The translations under genes and the position numbers were made by a program. Positions 8,946 to 18,184 of a stretch of DNA of 64,000 nucleotides are shown here, one piece after another. The DNA is from Mesorhizobium sp. Z1-4 (GTDB lineage: Bacteria; Pseudomonadota; Alphaproteobacteria; Rhizobiales; Rhizobiaceae): contig NZ_RCIO01000003.1 in assembly GCF_004000235.1 (NCBI RefSeq), positions 558,373-622,372 of the forward strand. The letters run 5' to 3'. The notes under the pieces were generated by a model, which worked only from the letters and a program-made list of their open reading frames with translations, ran no database searches and was not told the DNA's origin. Every line of letters starts with the position of its first letter. Position 1 is the stretch's first letter.

Positions 8946-9779
8946 TTACTGCGAGACCGCGGCAACGATCAGCGCTTCAGCGTCGCGTGAGCGTGGTACC
9001 AGATGAACGACCTTGAAGCCGCGCTTGTTGAGATCGTCCAGAAACTGCGGCAGCATCGATGCGGTGCGCGAGTGGATGTCGTGGAAAAGCACGATACCCG
9101 AACCTTTCGCCTCGAGCCTGGCGATCGTGCGGGCGCGCACCTGATCCGGCGTTGAAACGAAGTAGTCCTTGGAATCCACGGTCGGGTCGACAACGACTGT
9201 GCCTTGCATGGCCAGATGCCGCCGGAGCGCTGCCGTCGAAGCTAGATAGGGGAAGCGGAAGAAGGGCGCGATACGCGACCGGTTCGGGCCGAGGGCTGCC
9301 GCCACACTGCGCTTGCCCTTGTCGATCTCGGCCACGGCGCTTTCGAAAGACATGGAGGCAAGGTTCGGATGGTTCTGCGTATGCGTCGCGATGGTGTGAC
9401 CGCGCGCGGCGACATCGCGCACCAGATGCGGATAAGCGTTTGCCATCTGGCCGACGGTGAAAAACGTCGCTTTTACGCCGTGCCGGTCCAGCGTGTTCAG
9501 GATCGATGGTGTTTTTCCGGGGATCGGACCGTCGTCGAAGGTCAGAACGACCTCGCCGCGGGCGAGTATGAGATCGGAGAGATTGCCGACGCGGATGGTG
9601 CGTCCGCGTAATGTGCCGCGTGGTCCGGGGAAGGACATGATGTTGCCCGGCTGCGAAAGGTCCGCCCGCTTTTCGGCCGCGAATGCCAGCTTTGGCGTTT
9701 CGGCCTGTTTTGGCTTTGTGGTGCAGGCGGCGAGGATGAGTGTGGCGGCGACAGCCACCAGGGCGGGGAACAAACGCAT
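8946..9779 (-). CDS. Polysaccharide deacetylase family lipoprotein
   Basis: The 277-residue protein starts with a lipoprotein signal peptide (MRLFPALVAVAATLILAAC; lipobox LAAC, Cys 19). The NodB-homology domain follows: motif 1 TFDDGP, motif 2 HTQNHPN, and motif 3 around FRFPYL, with metal-binding Asp/His/His. Such carbohydrate esterase 4 enzymes remove acetyl groups from peptidoglycan or other N-acetylated glycans in the envelope. I use the ATG at 9779, since the frame extended to 9809 would put a charged segment before the signal peptide. No neighbouring polysaccharide cluster explains its substrate. Confidence 0.86.
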   Translation of the reverse strand: MRLFPALVAVAATLILAACTTKPKQAETPKLAFAAEKRADLSQPGNIMSFPGPRGTLRGRTIRVGNLSDLILARGEVVLTFDDGPIPGKTPSILNTLDRHGVKATFFTVGQMANAYPHLVRDVAARGHTIATHTQNHPNLASMSFESAVAEIDKGKRSVAAALGPNRSRIAPFFRFPYLASTAALRRHLAMQGTVVVDPTVDSKDYFVSTPDQVRARTIARLEAKGSGIVLFHDIHSRTASMLPQFLDDLNKRGFKVVHLVPRSRDAEALIVAAVSQ

Positions 9780-9918
9780 ACGGCACTCACTCGCTGAAAC
9801 AGAAACCACGGTGAGGGTGCAGGAATATGGTTAATGCTTGGATAATCGGCGTCGAGGCGCATTTACCATGCTGACCGCCGGGCGGATGCCTTGACCGCAT
9901 GGCGCGTTGCCCACAAGC

Positions 9919-10431
9919 ATGGCTGGCATGAGCGAACCGACAATTGAAACGATAGCCGAGCAGGGCGAAGCGGCACGGGATCGGCTTCTGGCCCTTAACA
10001 ATGCCCACGCCGTGCAAACGTCGATGCTGACGGGCGAACGTTGGGATCAGCTTGTGAAAACAGCCTTCGCGGCGGACTGCGTTGACCGGGCGGCAGCGCT
10101 GCTGATCGCGTTCGACCAGACCGCGGACTATGACAGTCCGAACTTTGGCTGGTTTCGCGAACGCTATGCGAGGTTCGTTTATGTCGATCGCATCGTGGTC
10201 GATGCAGGGCATCAGGGGCGGGGCCTTGCAAGGCGCCTTTACGAAGGGCTGTTTCAAAAAGCGCAGGCGGCCGGTCACGACCGGGTCGTATGCGAGGTCA
10301 ACAGCCAGCCTCCCAATCCGGAATCGGATGCCTTTCATGCGCGGCTGGGTTTTGAGGAAGTCGGTCGGGCCGACCTGCAGCATGGCGCCAAGTCTGTCCG
10401 GTATTTGATGCGGTTGTTGGAGGAACGCTAA
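9919..10431 (+). CDS. GNAT-family N-acetyltransferase
   Basis: The protein of about 170 residues has the acetyl-CoA-binding motif A, VDRIVVDAGHQGRGLARRLY, in its middle (V-x-x-x-x-Q-x-R-G-x-A/G loop), and the C-terminal 'FHARLGFEEVG' motif B usual for GNATs. Substrate unknown. Start choice is uncertain: ATGs at 9919 and 9928 and a TTG at 9907 are in frame, and none has a strong ribosome site. It converges with the marR-like gene. Confidence 0.82.
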   Translation: MAGMSEPTIETIAEQGEAARDRLLALNNAHAVQTSMLTGERWDQLVKTAFAADCVDRAAALLIAFDQTADYDSPNFGWFRERYARFVYVDRIVVDAGHQGRGLARRLYEGLFQKAQAAGHDRVVCEVNSQPPNPESDAFHARLGFEEVGRADLQHGAKSVRYLMRLLEER

Positions 10432-10449
10432 CTCCCGCGCTATGCGGCG

Positions 10450-10902
10450 CTAATCCTCTTTCAGCATTTCGGCAATGCGATGCATCTGTTCGCCCAGCGC
10501 TTCGCATTCGGCCGGGGTGGATTGAGCCATCACCCGGTCGATCAGCGCAGTGTAAATTGCCAGCGCTTCTGTAAGCAGGGTCTCTCCTGCGTCGGTCAAA
10601 TAGAGCCTCATAACCCTTTTGTCCTTGGCGTCGCCCTCGCGCCGCAACAGCCCCTGCGATTCCAGCTGCGGCAGAAGCATCGTGATGTTGGAGCGGCCAA
10701 CTAGCAGCTTTCGCGCCAGTTCATGCTGCGACATGCCCGGATGCCGATGCAGGTTCATCAGTATGTCGAGCTGAACGAGCTTGAGGCCGAGCGGCGCGAG
10801 CGACTTGCTCAATTCGCGCACGATCGCCTTCTCAGCTCGGATGACGGCAATCCAGTTTTTAAAACGCGGATTGTCCCAGGGCAGGTCTTGTAGTTTGTTC
10901 AT
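10450..10902 (-). CDS. MarR-family transcriptional regulator
   Basis: The 150-residue winged-helix protein has the recognition helix region SQHELARKLLVGRSNITMLL at about residues 55-74 and the wing with the D-x-R signature, DKRVMRLYLT, at about 93-102. It is transcribed away from an alpha/beta hydrolase gene. Two near-identical palindromes GTTCA-N4-TGAAC lie in the 47-base interval, the first across its own start codon, so it very probably represses itself and the hydrolase. The ligand is unknown; MarR proteins usually sense phenolic or lipophilic compounds. Confidence 0.9.
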   Translation of the reverse strand: MNKLQDLPWDNPRFKNWIAVIRAEKAIVRELSKSLAPLGLKLVQLDILMNLHRHPGMSQHELARKLLVGRSNITMLLPQLESQGLLRREGDAKDKRVMRLYLTDAGETLLTEALAIYTALIDRVMAQSTPAECEALGEQMHRIAEMLKED

Positions 10903-10910
10903 GGTTGAAC
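10897..10910. promoter_or_regulatory. MarR operator 1 (GTTCA-N4-TGAAC)
   Basis: GTTCATGGTTGAAC is a perfect 5+5 inverted repeat with a 4-base centre. It covers the start codon of the marR-like gene (10900-10902), so binding would block its expression. It shares 13 of 14 positions with operator 2. Confidence 0.75.
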
Positions 10911-10916
10911 TAATAT

Positions 10917-10930
10917 GTTCATGTTTGAAC
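10917..10930. promoter_or_regulatory. MarR operator 2 (GTTCA-N4-TGAAC)
   Basis: GTTCATGTTTGAAC repeats operator 1 exactly 20 bases away (two helical turns), so two dimers would bind the same DNA face. It lies 19 bases before the ATG of the divergent hydrolase gene. Confidence 0.75.
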
Positions 10931-10949
10931 TATTTCAAGGAATCCCACT

Positions 10950-11870
10950 ATGGCATCATTCGGCTTCATGGTCATCCGCGGGCTGTTTGCCGTTGCGGAA
11001 CATGTGTCGCCAGCAGCAACGGGTCGTGCGGCTTTTCAGCTGTTCAGCCGGGTTCCCAGACCTGGCAAGGTGTCCGACAAGGAACGTGCGGCACTGGAAA
11101 AGGCCGAGCACGTTATGCGGGAGGGGCGGCGGCACCGTCTCAATCTCGACGGCGGGGGCTGGATCACGGCTTATGATTTTGCTTCGCCGCAGGGTCGGCG
11201 CGCGCCCACCGTTCTTGTGCTGCATGGCTGGCGCTCGCGGGCGGCGCATATGTCGGGCATTGTCGACGCGCTGGTGAAAGGTGGTTTCCGGGTCATCGCG
11301 CTGGACCTTCCAGGGCACGGCGAATCGGGCGGCCGAAACCTGAACATGGCAAATGCCGTAGCTTCGGTTCACGCAGCCGACCAGTGGTTCGGGCCGTTTT
11401 CCGCGATTGTCGGCCATTCCTTCGGCGGTGCGGTCGCCGCGAATGCGATTGTCGGGTCGGTCAACGGTATTCCCGCGGTCGCGGCCGGCAGGCTGGTCAC
11501 GGTTTCAGCCCCCAGTTCCATGCCGGCGATATTTCGCGAGTTCGGGCGGTTTCTCAATCTTGGCGTGCGCGCCCAGACTGCGCTTGCCGCCCTCGTACTC
11601 AAGATCACCGGGCGGCCGCTGGAGGAGTTCGTGGTTGCACGGCAGCTCGCCGAACATCCGCTGCCTGCGCTGGTGGTGCACGCGCCCGACGACAAGGAAG
11701 TGCCGGCGAGCGAGGCCGAATCGATGGCCAAAGCCGGGCCGCATGTGCGGCTTGTTTGGGCGCCAGGGTTGGGACATCGCCGCATCCTGAGCGATTGCGA
11801 CGTGAAGAACCGCATCGTCGAATTCCTGACTGACCCCGACATCACGGCGGCGCGCGCGGCAGTCGCCTGA
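10950..11870 (+). CDS. Alpha/beta hydrolase under MarR control
   Basis: The 306-residue hydrolase has the oxyanion segment VLVLHGWRSRAAHM near residues 89-102, the nucleophile elbow GHSFGG at about 154-159, the acidic residue in HAPDDKEVP near 246, and the His in GLGHRRIL near 275, giving a complete Ser-Asp-His triad. A serovar-typical esterase or lipase specificity cannot be assigned. It is divergent from the MarR gene and shares its operators, which suggests induction by the MarR ligand, possibly an ester the enzyme degrades (inference). Confidence 0.87.
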   Translation: MASFGFMVIRGLFAVAEHVSPAATGRAAFQLFSRVPRPGKVSDKERAALEKAEHVMREGRRHRLNLDGGGWITAYDFASPQGRRAPTVLVLHGWRSRAAHMSGIVDALVKGGFRVIALDLPGHGESGGRNLNMANAVASVHAADQWFGPFSAIVGHSFGGAVAANAIVGSVNGIPAVAAGRLVTVSAPSSMPAIFREFGRFLNLGVRAQTALAALVLKITGRPLEEFVVARQLAEHPLPALVVHAPDDKEVPASEAESMAKAGPHVRLVWAPGLGHRRILSDCDVKNRIVEFLTDPDITAARAAVA

Positions 11871-11872
11871 TA

Positions 11873-12274
11873 TCAGCTCTTGGCGCGTTCCGGCGGGACT
11901 TCGACCGCAAGTCCCGCATCGCGCCATGCGCCGAAGCCGCCTTCGATGTGCGCGACCTTCCCGAGGCCCATATCCTGCGCGGTCTTGGTGGCTAGAGCGG
12001 AGCGCCAGCCTGCCGCGCAGAAAAAGACAAAACTCTTGCCAGAGGAGAATATCTCCTTGTGGTACGGGCTTTCGGGGTCGATCCAGAATTCCAGCATGCC
12101 GCGCGGGCAATGGTTGGCTCCGGGCACGCGACCTTCGCGCTGCAATTCGCGGATGTCTCGAATGTCGATCAGAAGCGTGTCGCCGCCTTCCGCCCGCTTT
12201 GCGGCTTCCTGCGGAGAGATCGTTTCGATTTCGGCATTGGCCTCGTCGACCAGCGCCTTGTAGCCCTTTTTCAT
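11873..12274 (-). CDS. Rhodanese-like domain protein
   Basis: This 133-residue single-domain rhodanese carries the CDC25/rhodanese active-site loop CAAGWRS with the persulfide-forming Cys at about residue 91, and the N-terminal LLIDIRDIRELQREGRVPGA motif. It transfers sulfane sulfur or has a related role in the cytoplasm; there is no signal peptide. It follows the fumarase gene after 9 bases on the same strand and is likely co-transcribed with that Fe-S enzyme. Confidence 0.88.
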   Translation of the reverse strand: MKKGYKALVDEANAEIETISPQEAAKRAEGGDTLLIDIRDIRELQREGRVPGANHCPRGMLEFWIDPESPYHKEIFSSGKSFVFFCAAGWRSALATKTAQDMGLGKVAHIEGGFGAWRDAGLAVEVPPERAKS

Positions 12275-12283
12275 CGTCTCACC

Positions 12284-13903
12284 TCAGCCGAGATTGAGTT
12301 CCTTGAAGAAGTCGTTGCCCTTGTCATCGATAACGATGAAGGCCGGAAAATCCTCGACCTCGATACGCCAGATCGCTTCCATGCCGAGTTCGGGGTACTC
12401 GACCACTTCGACCTTCTTGATGCAATCCTGCGCCAGGCGCGCCGCCGGCCCGCCGATCGAACCAAGATAAAAGCCGCCATGGCGCCCGCAGGCTTCGCGC
12501 ACCTGGCGCGAACGGTTGCCCTTGGCAAGCATCACCATGGAGCCGCCGAAAGACTGGAACTGGTCCACGAACGAGTCCATGCGGCCTGCGGTCGTGGGGC
12601 CGAACGAGCCCGAAGCGTAACCTGCCGGTGTCTTCGCCGGCCCGGCGTAATAGATCGGGTGGTTCTTGAAATAGTCGGGCATCGGCTCGCCGGCTTCCAG
12701 CCGAGCGCGGATCTTCGCATGCGCCAGATCGCGCGCGACGATGATCGGGCCGGAAAGCGAAAGGCGAGTCTTCACAGGGTGTTGGCTGAGCTCGCTCAGA
12801 ATCTGAGTCATCGGCTTGTTGAGATCGACGCGCACCACGTGGTCGGTCAGCGAGCTCTCGTCGATGTCGGGCATGTATTTCGCCGGGTTGGTTTCCAGCT
12901 GTTCCACGAAGATGCCATCGCGGGTGATCTTGCCCATTGCCTGACGGTCGGCCGAACAGGATACGCCAAGCCCGATCGGCAGCGAGGCGCCGTGGCGCGG
13001 CAGACGGATCACCCGCACGTCGTGGCAGAAATATTTGCCGCCGAACTGTGCGCCGACGCCCATCTGTTGTGTGAGCTTGTGAACCTCGGCTTCCATTTCG
13101 AGATCGCGGAAGGCGTGACCGGCCTCGCTGCCCGAGGTCGGCAATGTGTCGAGATAACGCGTAGAAGCGAGCTTGACCGTCTTCAGGTTCATCTCGGCGG
13201 AAGTGCCGCCGATCACGATCGCCAGGTGATAGGGCGGGCAGGCTGCGGTGCCGAGCGTGAGGATTTTCTCCCTCAGGAACTCGATCATGCGGTCATGCGT
13301 CAGCAGTGACGGCGTGCCCTGATAAAGGAACGTCTTGTTGGCCGAGCCGCCGCCCTTGGCGACAAAGAGGAATTTGTAGGCGTCTTCGCCTTCCTCGTAG
13401 ATGTCGATCTGCGCCGGCAGGTTGTTCTTCGTGTTCTTTTCCTCAAACATCGCCAGCGGCGCCAGCTGCGAATAACGCAGGTTCTTCTTCTCGTAGGCGT
13501 CGAGCACGCCGCGGCCCAGCGCATCGGCATCGCCGCCATCGGTCCACACGCGCCGGCCCTTCTTGCCCATCACGATCGCGGTGCCGGTGTCCTGGCACAT
13601 CGGCAGCACGCCACCCGCCGCGATATTGGCGTTCTTGAGCAGGTCATAAGCAACGAAGCGGTCATTGTCGGTCGCTTCGCTGTCTTCCAGGATCGATGCC
13701 AGCTGTTTCAGGTGCCCCGGCCGCAGCAAGTGATTGATGTCGGCGAACGCGGTTTCAGAAAGAAGCCTGAGCCCTTCCTGTTCGACGGTGAGAATGTCTT
13801 CTCCGCGGAATGTGTCCACCGAAACGAAGTCGGAGGTGAGCTTGCGGTAGGGCGTCTCATCGGCGGCGAGCGGAAACATTTCCATGGCGGAAGGATTGGA
13901 CAT
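12284..13903 (-). CDS. fum: Fumarate hydratase, class I (oxygen-sensitive [4Fe-4S])
   Basis: The 539-residue enzyme interconverts fumarate and malate in the citric acid cycle. It is the fused class I form: the N-terminal alpha part contains [15 protein letters not shown] (about residues 102-116, first cluster Cys), and the C-terminal beta part contains the [14 protein letters not shown] and [13 protein letters not shown] blocks. Length is that of E. coli FumA/FumB. A rhodanese gene follows directly. The ATG at 13903 gives the expected N-terminus. Confidence 0.94.
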   Translation of the reverse strand: MSNPSAMEMFPLAADETPYRKLTSDFVSVDTFRGEDILTVEQEGLRLLSETAFADINHLLRPGHLKQLASILEDSEATDNDRFVAYDLLKNANIAAGGVLPMCQDTGTAIVMGKKGRRVWTDGGDADALGRGVLDAYEKKNLRYSQLAPLAMFEEKNTKNNLPAQIDIYEEGEDAYKFLFVAKGGGSANKTFLYQGTPSLLTHDRMIEFLREKILTLGTAACPPYHLAIVIGGTSAEMNLKTVKLASTRYLDTLPTSGSEAGHAFRDLEMEAEVHKLTQQMGVGAQFGGKYFCHDVRVIRLPRHGASLPIGLGVSCSADRQAMGKITRDGIFVEQLETNPAKYMPDIDESSLTDHVVRVDLNKPMTQILSELSQHPVKTRLSLSGPIIVARDLAHAKIRARLEAGEPMPDYFKNHPIYYAGPAKTPAGYASGSFGPTTAGRMDSFVDQFQSFGGSMVMLAKGNRSRQVREACGRHGGFYLGSIGGPAARLAQDCIKKVEVVEYPELGMEAIWRIEVEDFPAFIVIDDKGNDFFKELNLG

Positions 13904-14049
13904 TTTTAGCGTTCCAGGTGGATGGCTGCGGTTCCCGCCGTTTTAGTCCTGGCGCGGCGAATGTCCACTGCCTGCCGGGTTTCGCATTCGGTCAATCGGC
14001 TGCTAGTGTCGCCCGCAGCCGAACGCGCGATGCATGGAGAAAGCCGGTA

Positions 14050-14967
14050 ATGAGCGAAGTCGATTCTGTGATGCTGAATTTCAGCCCCGGAAGCCTGATG
14101 CTTCTCAACGGAATCCTCGCCATCGTGATGTTCGGAGTGGCGCTCGATCTGACATTGGGCGATTTCCGGCGCCTGCTCGACACGCCGCGCGCGCTGCTGC
14201 TGGGCTTTTTCTCGCAGTTCCTGTTTTTGCCCGCCGCGACATTTCTGCTGGTGCTACTGCTTCGGCCGGCACCCAGCATGGCGCTGGGCATGATGCTGGT
14301 CGCCGCATGTCCGGGCGGCAACATCTCGAATTTCATCACGCACCGGGCAGGGGGCAATACCGCACTTTCGGTGAGCCTGACGGCGGTCGCAACGGTCTGT
14401 GCGACGATCATGACACCGTTCAACCTGGCATTCTGGGGCAGTCTCTACGCGCCGACGTTGCCGCTGTTGAACGAAACCAGCGTTTCGCCCTTCGAGATGG
14501 CCTGGACGGTGGCCATCCTGCTTGTCTTCCCGCTCATTATCGGCATGACGATCAATGCACGCTTCCCTGCGTTCTCGGCGCGTATTCGCGGCACAATGCG
14601 GGTTCTTTCGATGGTTATCTTCGCCGGCTTCGTTCTCGGCGCGCTGGCAGCAAACTGGCAGCATTTCCTCAATTATGTGAGCCTGGTGGCAGGGCTGGTG
14701 CTGCTTCACAACGCCATCGCGCTTGCCGGCGGTTACGGCATTGCCTGGGCCGGCGGGCTGACGGAGTACGACCGCAGGGCCGTATCGATCGAAACCGGCA
14801 TCCAGAATTCCGGTTTGGGGCTGATTCTCATCTTCAATTTCTTCGGCGGCCTCGGCGGCATGGCAATCGTGGCGGCCTGGTGGGGTGTGTGGCACATACT
14901 CTCGGGTCTGGCCCTGGCTGCCTGGTTCAGCCGCCGCCCGGCCAGCACCCGTGGCGCGACAGCCTGA
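14050..14967 (+). CDS. Bile acid:sodium symporter family (BASS) transporter
   Basis: The 305-residue protein has nine to ten hydrophobic segments. The motif ACPGGNISNFITHRAGGN (about residues 89-106) marks the BASS family, where the unwound helix at this site binds sodium and substrate, and a second crossover is seen at SIETGIQNSGLGLIL near 245. Bacterial members carry organic anions such as pantoate, bile acids or keto acids; the substrate here is unknown. The ATG at 14050 follows GGAGAAAGCCGGTA. It stands alone. Confidence 0.86.
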   Translation: MSEVDSVMLNFSPGSLMLLNGILAIVMFGVALDLTLGDFRRLLDTPRALLLGFFSQFLFLPAATFLLVLLLRPAPSMALGMMLVAACPGGNISNFITHRAGGNTALSVSLTAVATVCATIMTPFNLAFWGSLYAPTLPLLNETSVSPFEMAWTVAILLVFPLIIGMTINARFPAFSARIRGTMRVLSMVIFAGFVLGALAANWQHFLNYVSLVAGLVLLHNAIALAGGYGIAWAGGLTEYDRRAVSIETGIQNSGLGLILIFNFFGGLGGMAIVAAWWGVWHILSGLALAAWFSRRPASTRGATA

Positions 14968-15150
14968 GCACGAAAGGCCTCACCGAGGCGAAATTGCATC
15001 ACGTTTTCGCGAAAAACGCATCAAATCCGCCGTGCGGGCATATTCGACCTTAACGCTCCGGCAATCGGCACGTATGATTGTTGCGTATCTGCTTCGCATA
15101 TTCAGGCAACGGACTTTATGGGCCGGATTTACGGTCGGATTGGGTGATCG

Positions 15151-17076
15151 ATGAGACTATTCGCCAAACGCGGATTGATGGCTGCGACGGCTGTCTTTTC
15201 CGGAATGGTTCTGCTGGGGACGCAGCAGGCATCCGCTGAAACGCTTTTTGATCGCCTGTTCGGCGGAAAGCGGATCAAACGGGTCGAGCAGGTCGAACCG
15301 GAACCCCCTAAGAAGGTCGTCATCGCGCGGGTTTCGTCGCCTCAGTATTACAATTACAAGGTCGATCCGCTCGTCCGCGTGGACTTTGCCGCCCTGATCA
15401 GCAAGCTCGAGGATGGCGACGCGACAACCGAACGTGCCGCTGCACGTGAAGTGGTCCTTGCCTCCGTTTCGGACCCTTCCGAGGCAGCGCCGGCAATCAT
15501 ATTGCCGGAGGTGGATGGCGGTGCGGGCAAGTTCGCCGATGCGATCAGCAGCCTGCAGGCCTTCGACCTGATGGCGGAGAAAGAAATCGCCGACGCGATA
15601 CTTGCCCATTACGGAGCCGATCCGGACTTCATCTGGGTGCGTGACGGCAAACCCAATCATCGTGCGGAAGAGGCGCTTGCGGTGCTCGCTGAAGCGCCGG
15701 AACACGGGCTTGTAGCCGAAGAGTATCTGGTGCCTGCGATCCACAGGCCGGCTGGTGAGGGCGAGGCGATCGACCCGGCACTGCGCCTGGCACAGTTCGA
15801 GATGACGCTGTCGGCCCGTGTGCTGCGCTATATGCGTGACGCCAATGGCGGTCGCGTCGACCCCAACCGGATCTCCGGCTATCACGACTTTGAGCTGAAG
15901 ACGCTGGATCTGGGCCATGTGCTCGACGTGCTTGGCGATACATTCGCCGTTCGCACCTACATGGAAGCGGTACATCCGGAAAACGGCGCCTACGCCGCAC
16001 TCAAGGCGGAACTGGCTGAGCTTCGGTCGAGTCAGGAAAAAGCCATCGTCGTGTCGCCCGACCTGATGCTGCGCGCCGGACAGTCTTCGCCCGAATTCAC
16101 CAAATTGCTCAAGGTCATCGATCGCGATGCCGATGAGGCGTTCAGGGCCGAGTTCGGCGAACTGCTTGCAGCGAACATCGATACCGAGACCTATTCGCCG
16201 GAGCTGGTGCCTCTGATCAAGGCGGCACAGAAAAAGGCTGGCGTCGGCGCCGATGGCGTGATCGGCCCGCGGACCGTCGGAGCAATTGCGGGCGACTCCA
16301 AGGCCGACCGGGTCGAGAAGGTTCAGGTTGCAATGGAGCAGCTGCGCTGGCTTCCGTCCCGGTTCGGTGACCGTCACGTCTTCATCAACGTAGCGGAATT
16401 CAAGGCGCGCTATTTTGAAGACGGCGCGGAGAAGCTGGCGATGAAGACGGTCGTCGGCCAGCGGGGAAAGCAAACGAACTTTTTCCACGACGAGATCGAA
16501 TATGTTGAGTTCCACCCTTATTGGGGCGTGCCGCGCTCGATCCTCGTCAACAAATATCTGCCGAAGCTGGTCAACGATCCGGGTTATCTCGACCGGATAG
16601 GCTATGAGGTCTCCGATGGTTCCGGGCGGCGCGTGTCGTCCTCGTCGGTCAACTGGGCCGCTTATGGTTCGCGGCCGCCATTCGATGTCAGGCAGCCGCC
16701 GGGGCCGAAAAACGCGCTCGGCGAGATGAAGATCATGTTCCCCAACAAACACGCGATCTACATGCACGACACGCCAGAGAAATATCTGTTCGATCGCGAA
16801 AGCCGTGCCTATTCCAGCGGCTGTGTGCGGCTGGAAGACCCGCGCGCGATGGCTGCGGCGGTGTTGAGCTGGGACCGCGACCAGGTTATCGACCGCTTGA
16901 AGAGCGGGCGCGGCAAGGAGGAGCTGACCAGCAAGATACCGGTCTATGTCTCTTACTTTACGGCCTGGCCGGATTCGACCGGTCATGTGAACTACGTGCC
17001 CGACGTCTACGATCGCGACAGCTATATGCTGAAAGCGATGAGCAAGATCGACGAAACGCGCGTTCCGAGCACCTGA
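15151..17076 (+). CDS. L,D-transpeptidase with scaffold and peptidoglycan-binding domain (YcbB/LdtD-like)
   Basis: The 641-residue periplasmic enzyme makes 3-3 cross-links in peptidoglycan. A signal peptide occupies residues 1 to about 30 (cleavage near ASA-ET). An L,D-transpeptidase scaffold domain lies around 130-290, a peptidoglycan-binding fold (KKAGVGADGVIGPRTVGAI) near 360-385, and the YkuD catalytic domain at about 410-590. The active-site block ends in SSGCVRLEDP with Cys 558, and the partner His is in IYMHDTPEKY. The gene is monocistronic, ending in a strong bidirectional terminator hairpin. Confidence 0.92.
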   Translation: MRLFAKRGLMAATAVFSGMVLLGTQQASAETLFDRLFGGKRIKRVEQVEPEPPKKVVIARVSSPQYYNYKVDPLVRVDFAALISKLEDGDATTERAAAREVVLASVSDPSEAAPAIILPEVDGGAGKFADAISSLQAFDLMAEKEIADAILAHYGADPDFIWVRDGKPNHRAEEALAVLAEAPEHGLVAEEYLVPAIHRPAGEGEAIDPALRLAQFEMTLSARVLRYMRDANGGRVDPNRISGYHDFELKTLDLGHVLDVLGDTFAVRTYMEAVHPENGAYAALKAELAELRSSQEKAIVVSPDLMLRAGQSSPEFTKLLKVIDRDADEAFRAEFGELLAANIDTETYSPELVPLIKAAQKKAGVGADGVIGPRTVGAIAGDSKADRVEKVQVAMEQLRWLPSRFGDRHVFINVAEFKARYFEDGAEKLAMKTVVGQRGKQTNFFHDEIEYVEFHPYWGVPRSILVNKYLPKLVNDPGYLDRIGYEVSDGSGRRVSSSSVNWAAYGSRPPFDVRQPPGPKNALGEMKIMFPNKHAIYMHDTPEKYLFDRESRAYSSGCVRLEDPRAMAAAVLSWDRDQVIDRLKSGRGKEELTSKIPVYVSYFTAWPDSTGHVNYVPDVYDRDSYMLKAMSKIDETRVPST

Positions 17077-17095
17077 CGCGCACCGCATCCGGCTC

Positions 17096-17130
17096 AAAGA
17101 AAAACCCGGCATCGTGCCGGGTTTTTCTTT
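17096..17130 (+). terminator. Rho-independent terminator after the L,D-transpeptidase gene
   Basis: A perfect 15-base-pair stem with core CCCGGC/GCCGGG, a five-base loop ATCGT, flanked by A-rich and T-rich arms. It begins 19 bases after the stop codon and could terminate in either direction. Confidence 0.9.
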
Positions 17131-17235
17131 GCGGTCCGCCGGCGTCTATGGCGCAATCGTCGTTGCCGCTTCGCGCGCTTGACTTGGTCCGGGGCCGCAC
17201 TTTATATCCCGCTTCCGGTCGCAGAAGCGGCTTCG

Positions 17236-17310
17236 GGGCGATTAGCTCAGCGGGAGAGCACACCCTTCACACGGGTGGGGTCGCTGGTTCAATCCCAGCA
17301 TCGCCCACCA
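17236..17310 (+). tRNA. tRNA-Val (CAC)
   Basis: A complete 75-base cloverleaf with encoded CCA. The acceptor stem GGGCGAT pairs with ATCGCCC, the D arm contains AGCTCAGCGGGAGAGC, the anticodon stem is CACCC/GGGTG around the loop TTCACAC with anticodon CAC (reads GUG), and the T arm is GCTGG/CCAGC with loop TTCAATC. No integrase or duplicated tRNA end nearby suggests use as an attachment site. Confidence 0.96.
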
Positions 17311-17352
17311 TTCCCTTTTCGGCAATTCAGGACAGCGGCTGCGCCGAACATG

Positions 17353-18036
17353 TCAGTTCGCGACCGAGCGCAGAAGCCTGCCCACCAGTTGCTCAGTCAA
17401 TTCGTCGAAATGCGAAATGACATGCGAGGGGTCGAAATTGCTGACATGGCGGTCGGTGTAGCCGAAGTCGACGGCAACCACCGGGATGCCGGCCGCGATG
17501 GCGGTTTTGATGTCGGTTTCGGAATCGCCGACCATGATTGCGTTGCCGGGGGAGCCACCCGCCGCTTCTATGGTGAGGGTCAGATGGCGGGGGTCCGGCT
17601 TGCGGTGAGCAAATGTATCCTGGCCGCAGATCGCCTTAAAGCGCTCGCTTAAGCCGAGGCTCTCCAGCAGTTCGACCGACATGCCCTCATATTTGTTGGT
17701 GCAGACGGCGAAGGAAAACCCGGCATCCGCAAACCGGTCCAACGCCTCCGGCACACCCGGATAAGGCAGCGACTTTCCGGGCATGTGTGCCGAATAATGC
17801 TCGAGGAACACGTCGAAGAGCTTTGCGAGCGTGGGTTTGGTCAGCTCAAGCTGCCGTGCCTCGAAAGCGCGTTCGATCATCACCTTGGCGCCCATGCCGA
17901 CCAGGCGCCTGATATCGGCGCCGTCGACCGGTTCCATATCGATCGTCCCCAAGGTGTGATTGAGGCTGTCGAGCAGGTCCGGGGCGGTATCAACCAGGGT
18001 TCCGTCGAGGTCGAATACGATGATCGGCGCTACCAT
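17353..18036 (-). CDS. gph: HAD-family phosphatase, phosphoglycolate phosphatase-like
   Basis: The 227-residue cytoplasmic phosphatase has HAD motif [15 protein letters not shown] at residues 7-20 (nucleophile Asp), motif III Lys around HRKPDPRH, and motif [13 protein letters not shown] near 170-180, with a small helical cap. This matches Gph, which hydrolyses 2-phosphoglycolate from DNA repair or oxygenation reactions. I choose the ATG at 18036, which has GGGAG seven bases upstream; the frame runs open to 18204 but that would overlap rpiA. It is divergent from rpiA. Confidence 0.87.
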   Translation of the reverse strand: MVAPIIVFDLDGTLVDTAPDLLDSLNHTLGTIDMEPVDGADIRRLVGMGAKVMIERAFEARQLELTKPTLAKLFDVFLEHYSAHMPGKSLPYPGVPEALDRFADAGFSFAVCTNKYEGMSVELLESLGLSERFKAICGQDTFAHRKPDPRHLTLTIEAAGGSPGNAIMVGDSETDIKTAIAAGIPVVAVDFGYTDRHVSNFDPSHVISHFDELTEQLVGRLLRSVAN

Positions 18037-18184
18037 TTCTGCTCCCATTCCATGCCGCCAAGGCGATAGCGCGGCTTTTAGCGCCGGGCAAGATTGCGGG
18101 GCGTTAGCGTGGAATGTTTTGGCGCTTGCCGCCAAAGATGTTACCAGCGCGCCGCGCGAATCACATTTTTCACGACAGGCAGCC

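Noticed and set aside
15157-17112. A 651-codon open frame on the minus strand
   Set aside because: It mirrors the L,D-transpeptidase gene, which has signal peptide, catalytic motif and terminator on the plus strand; the antisense product is Arg/His-rich and unlike any family.
17236-17310. tRNA-Val as an integration site for a mobile element
   Set aside because: No integrase, no repeated tRNA 3' end and only core metabolic genes on both sides.
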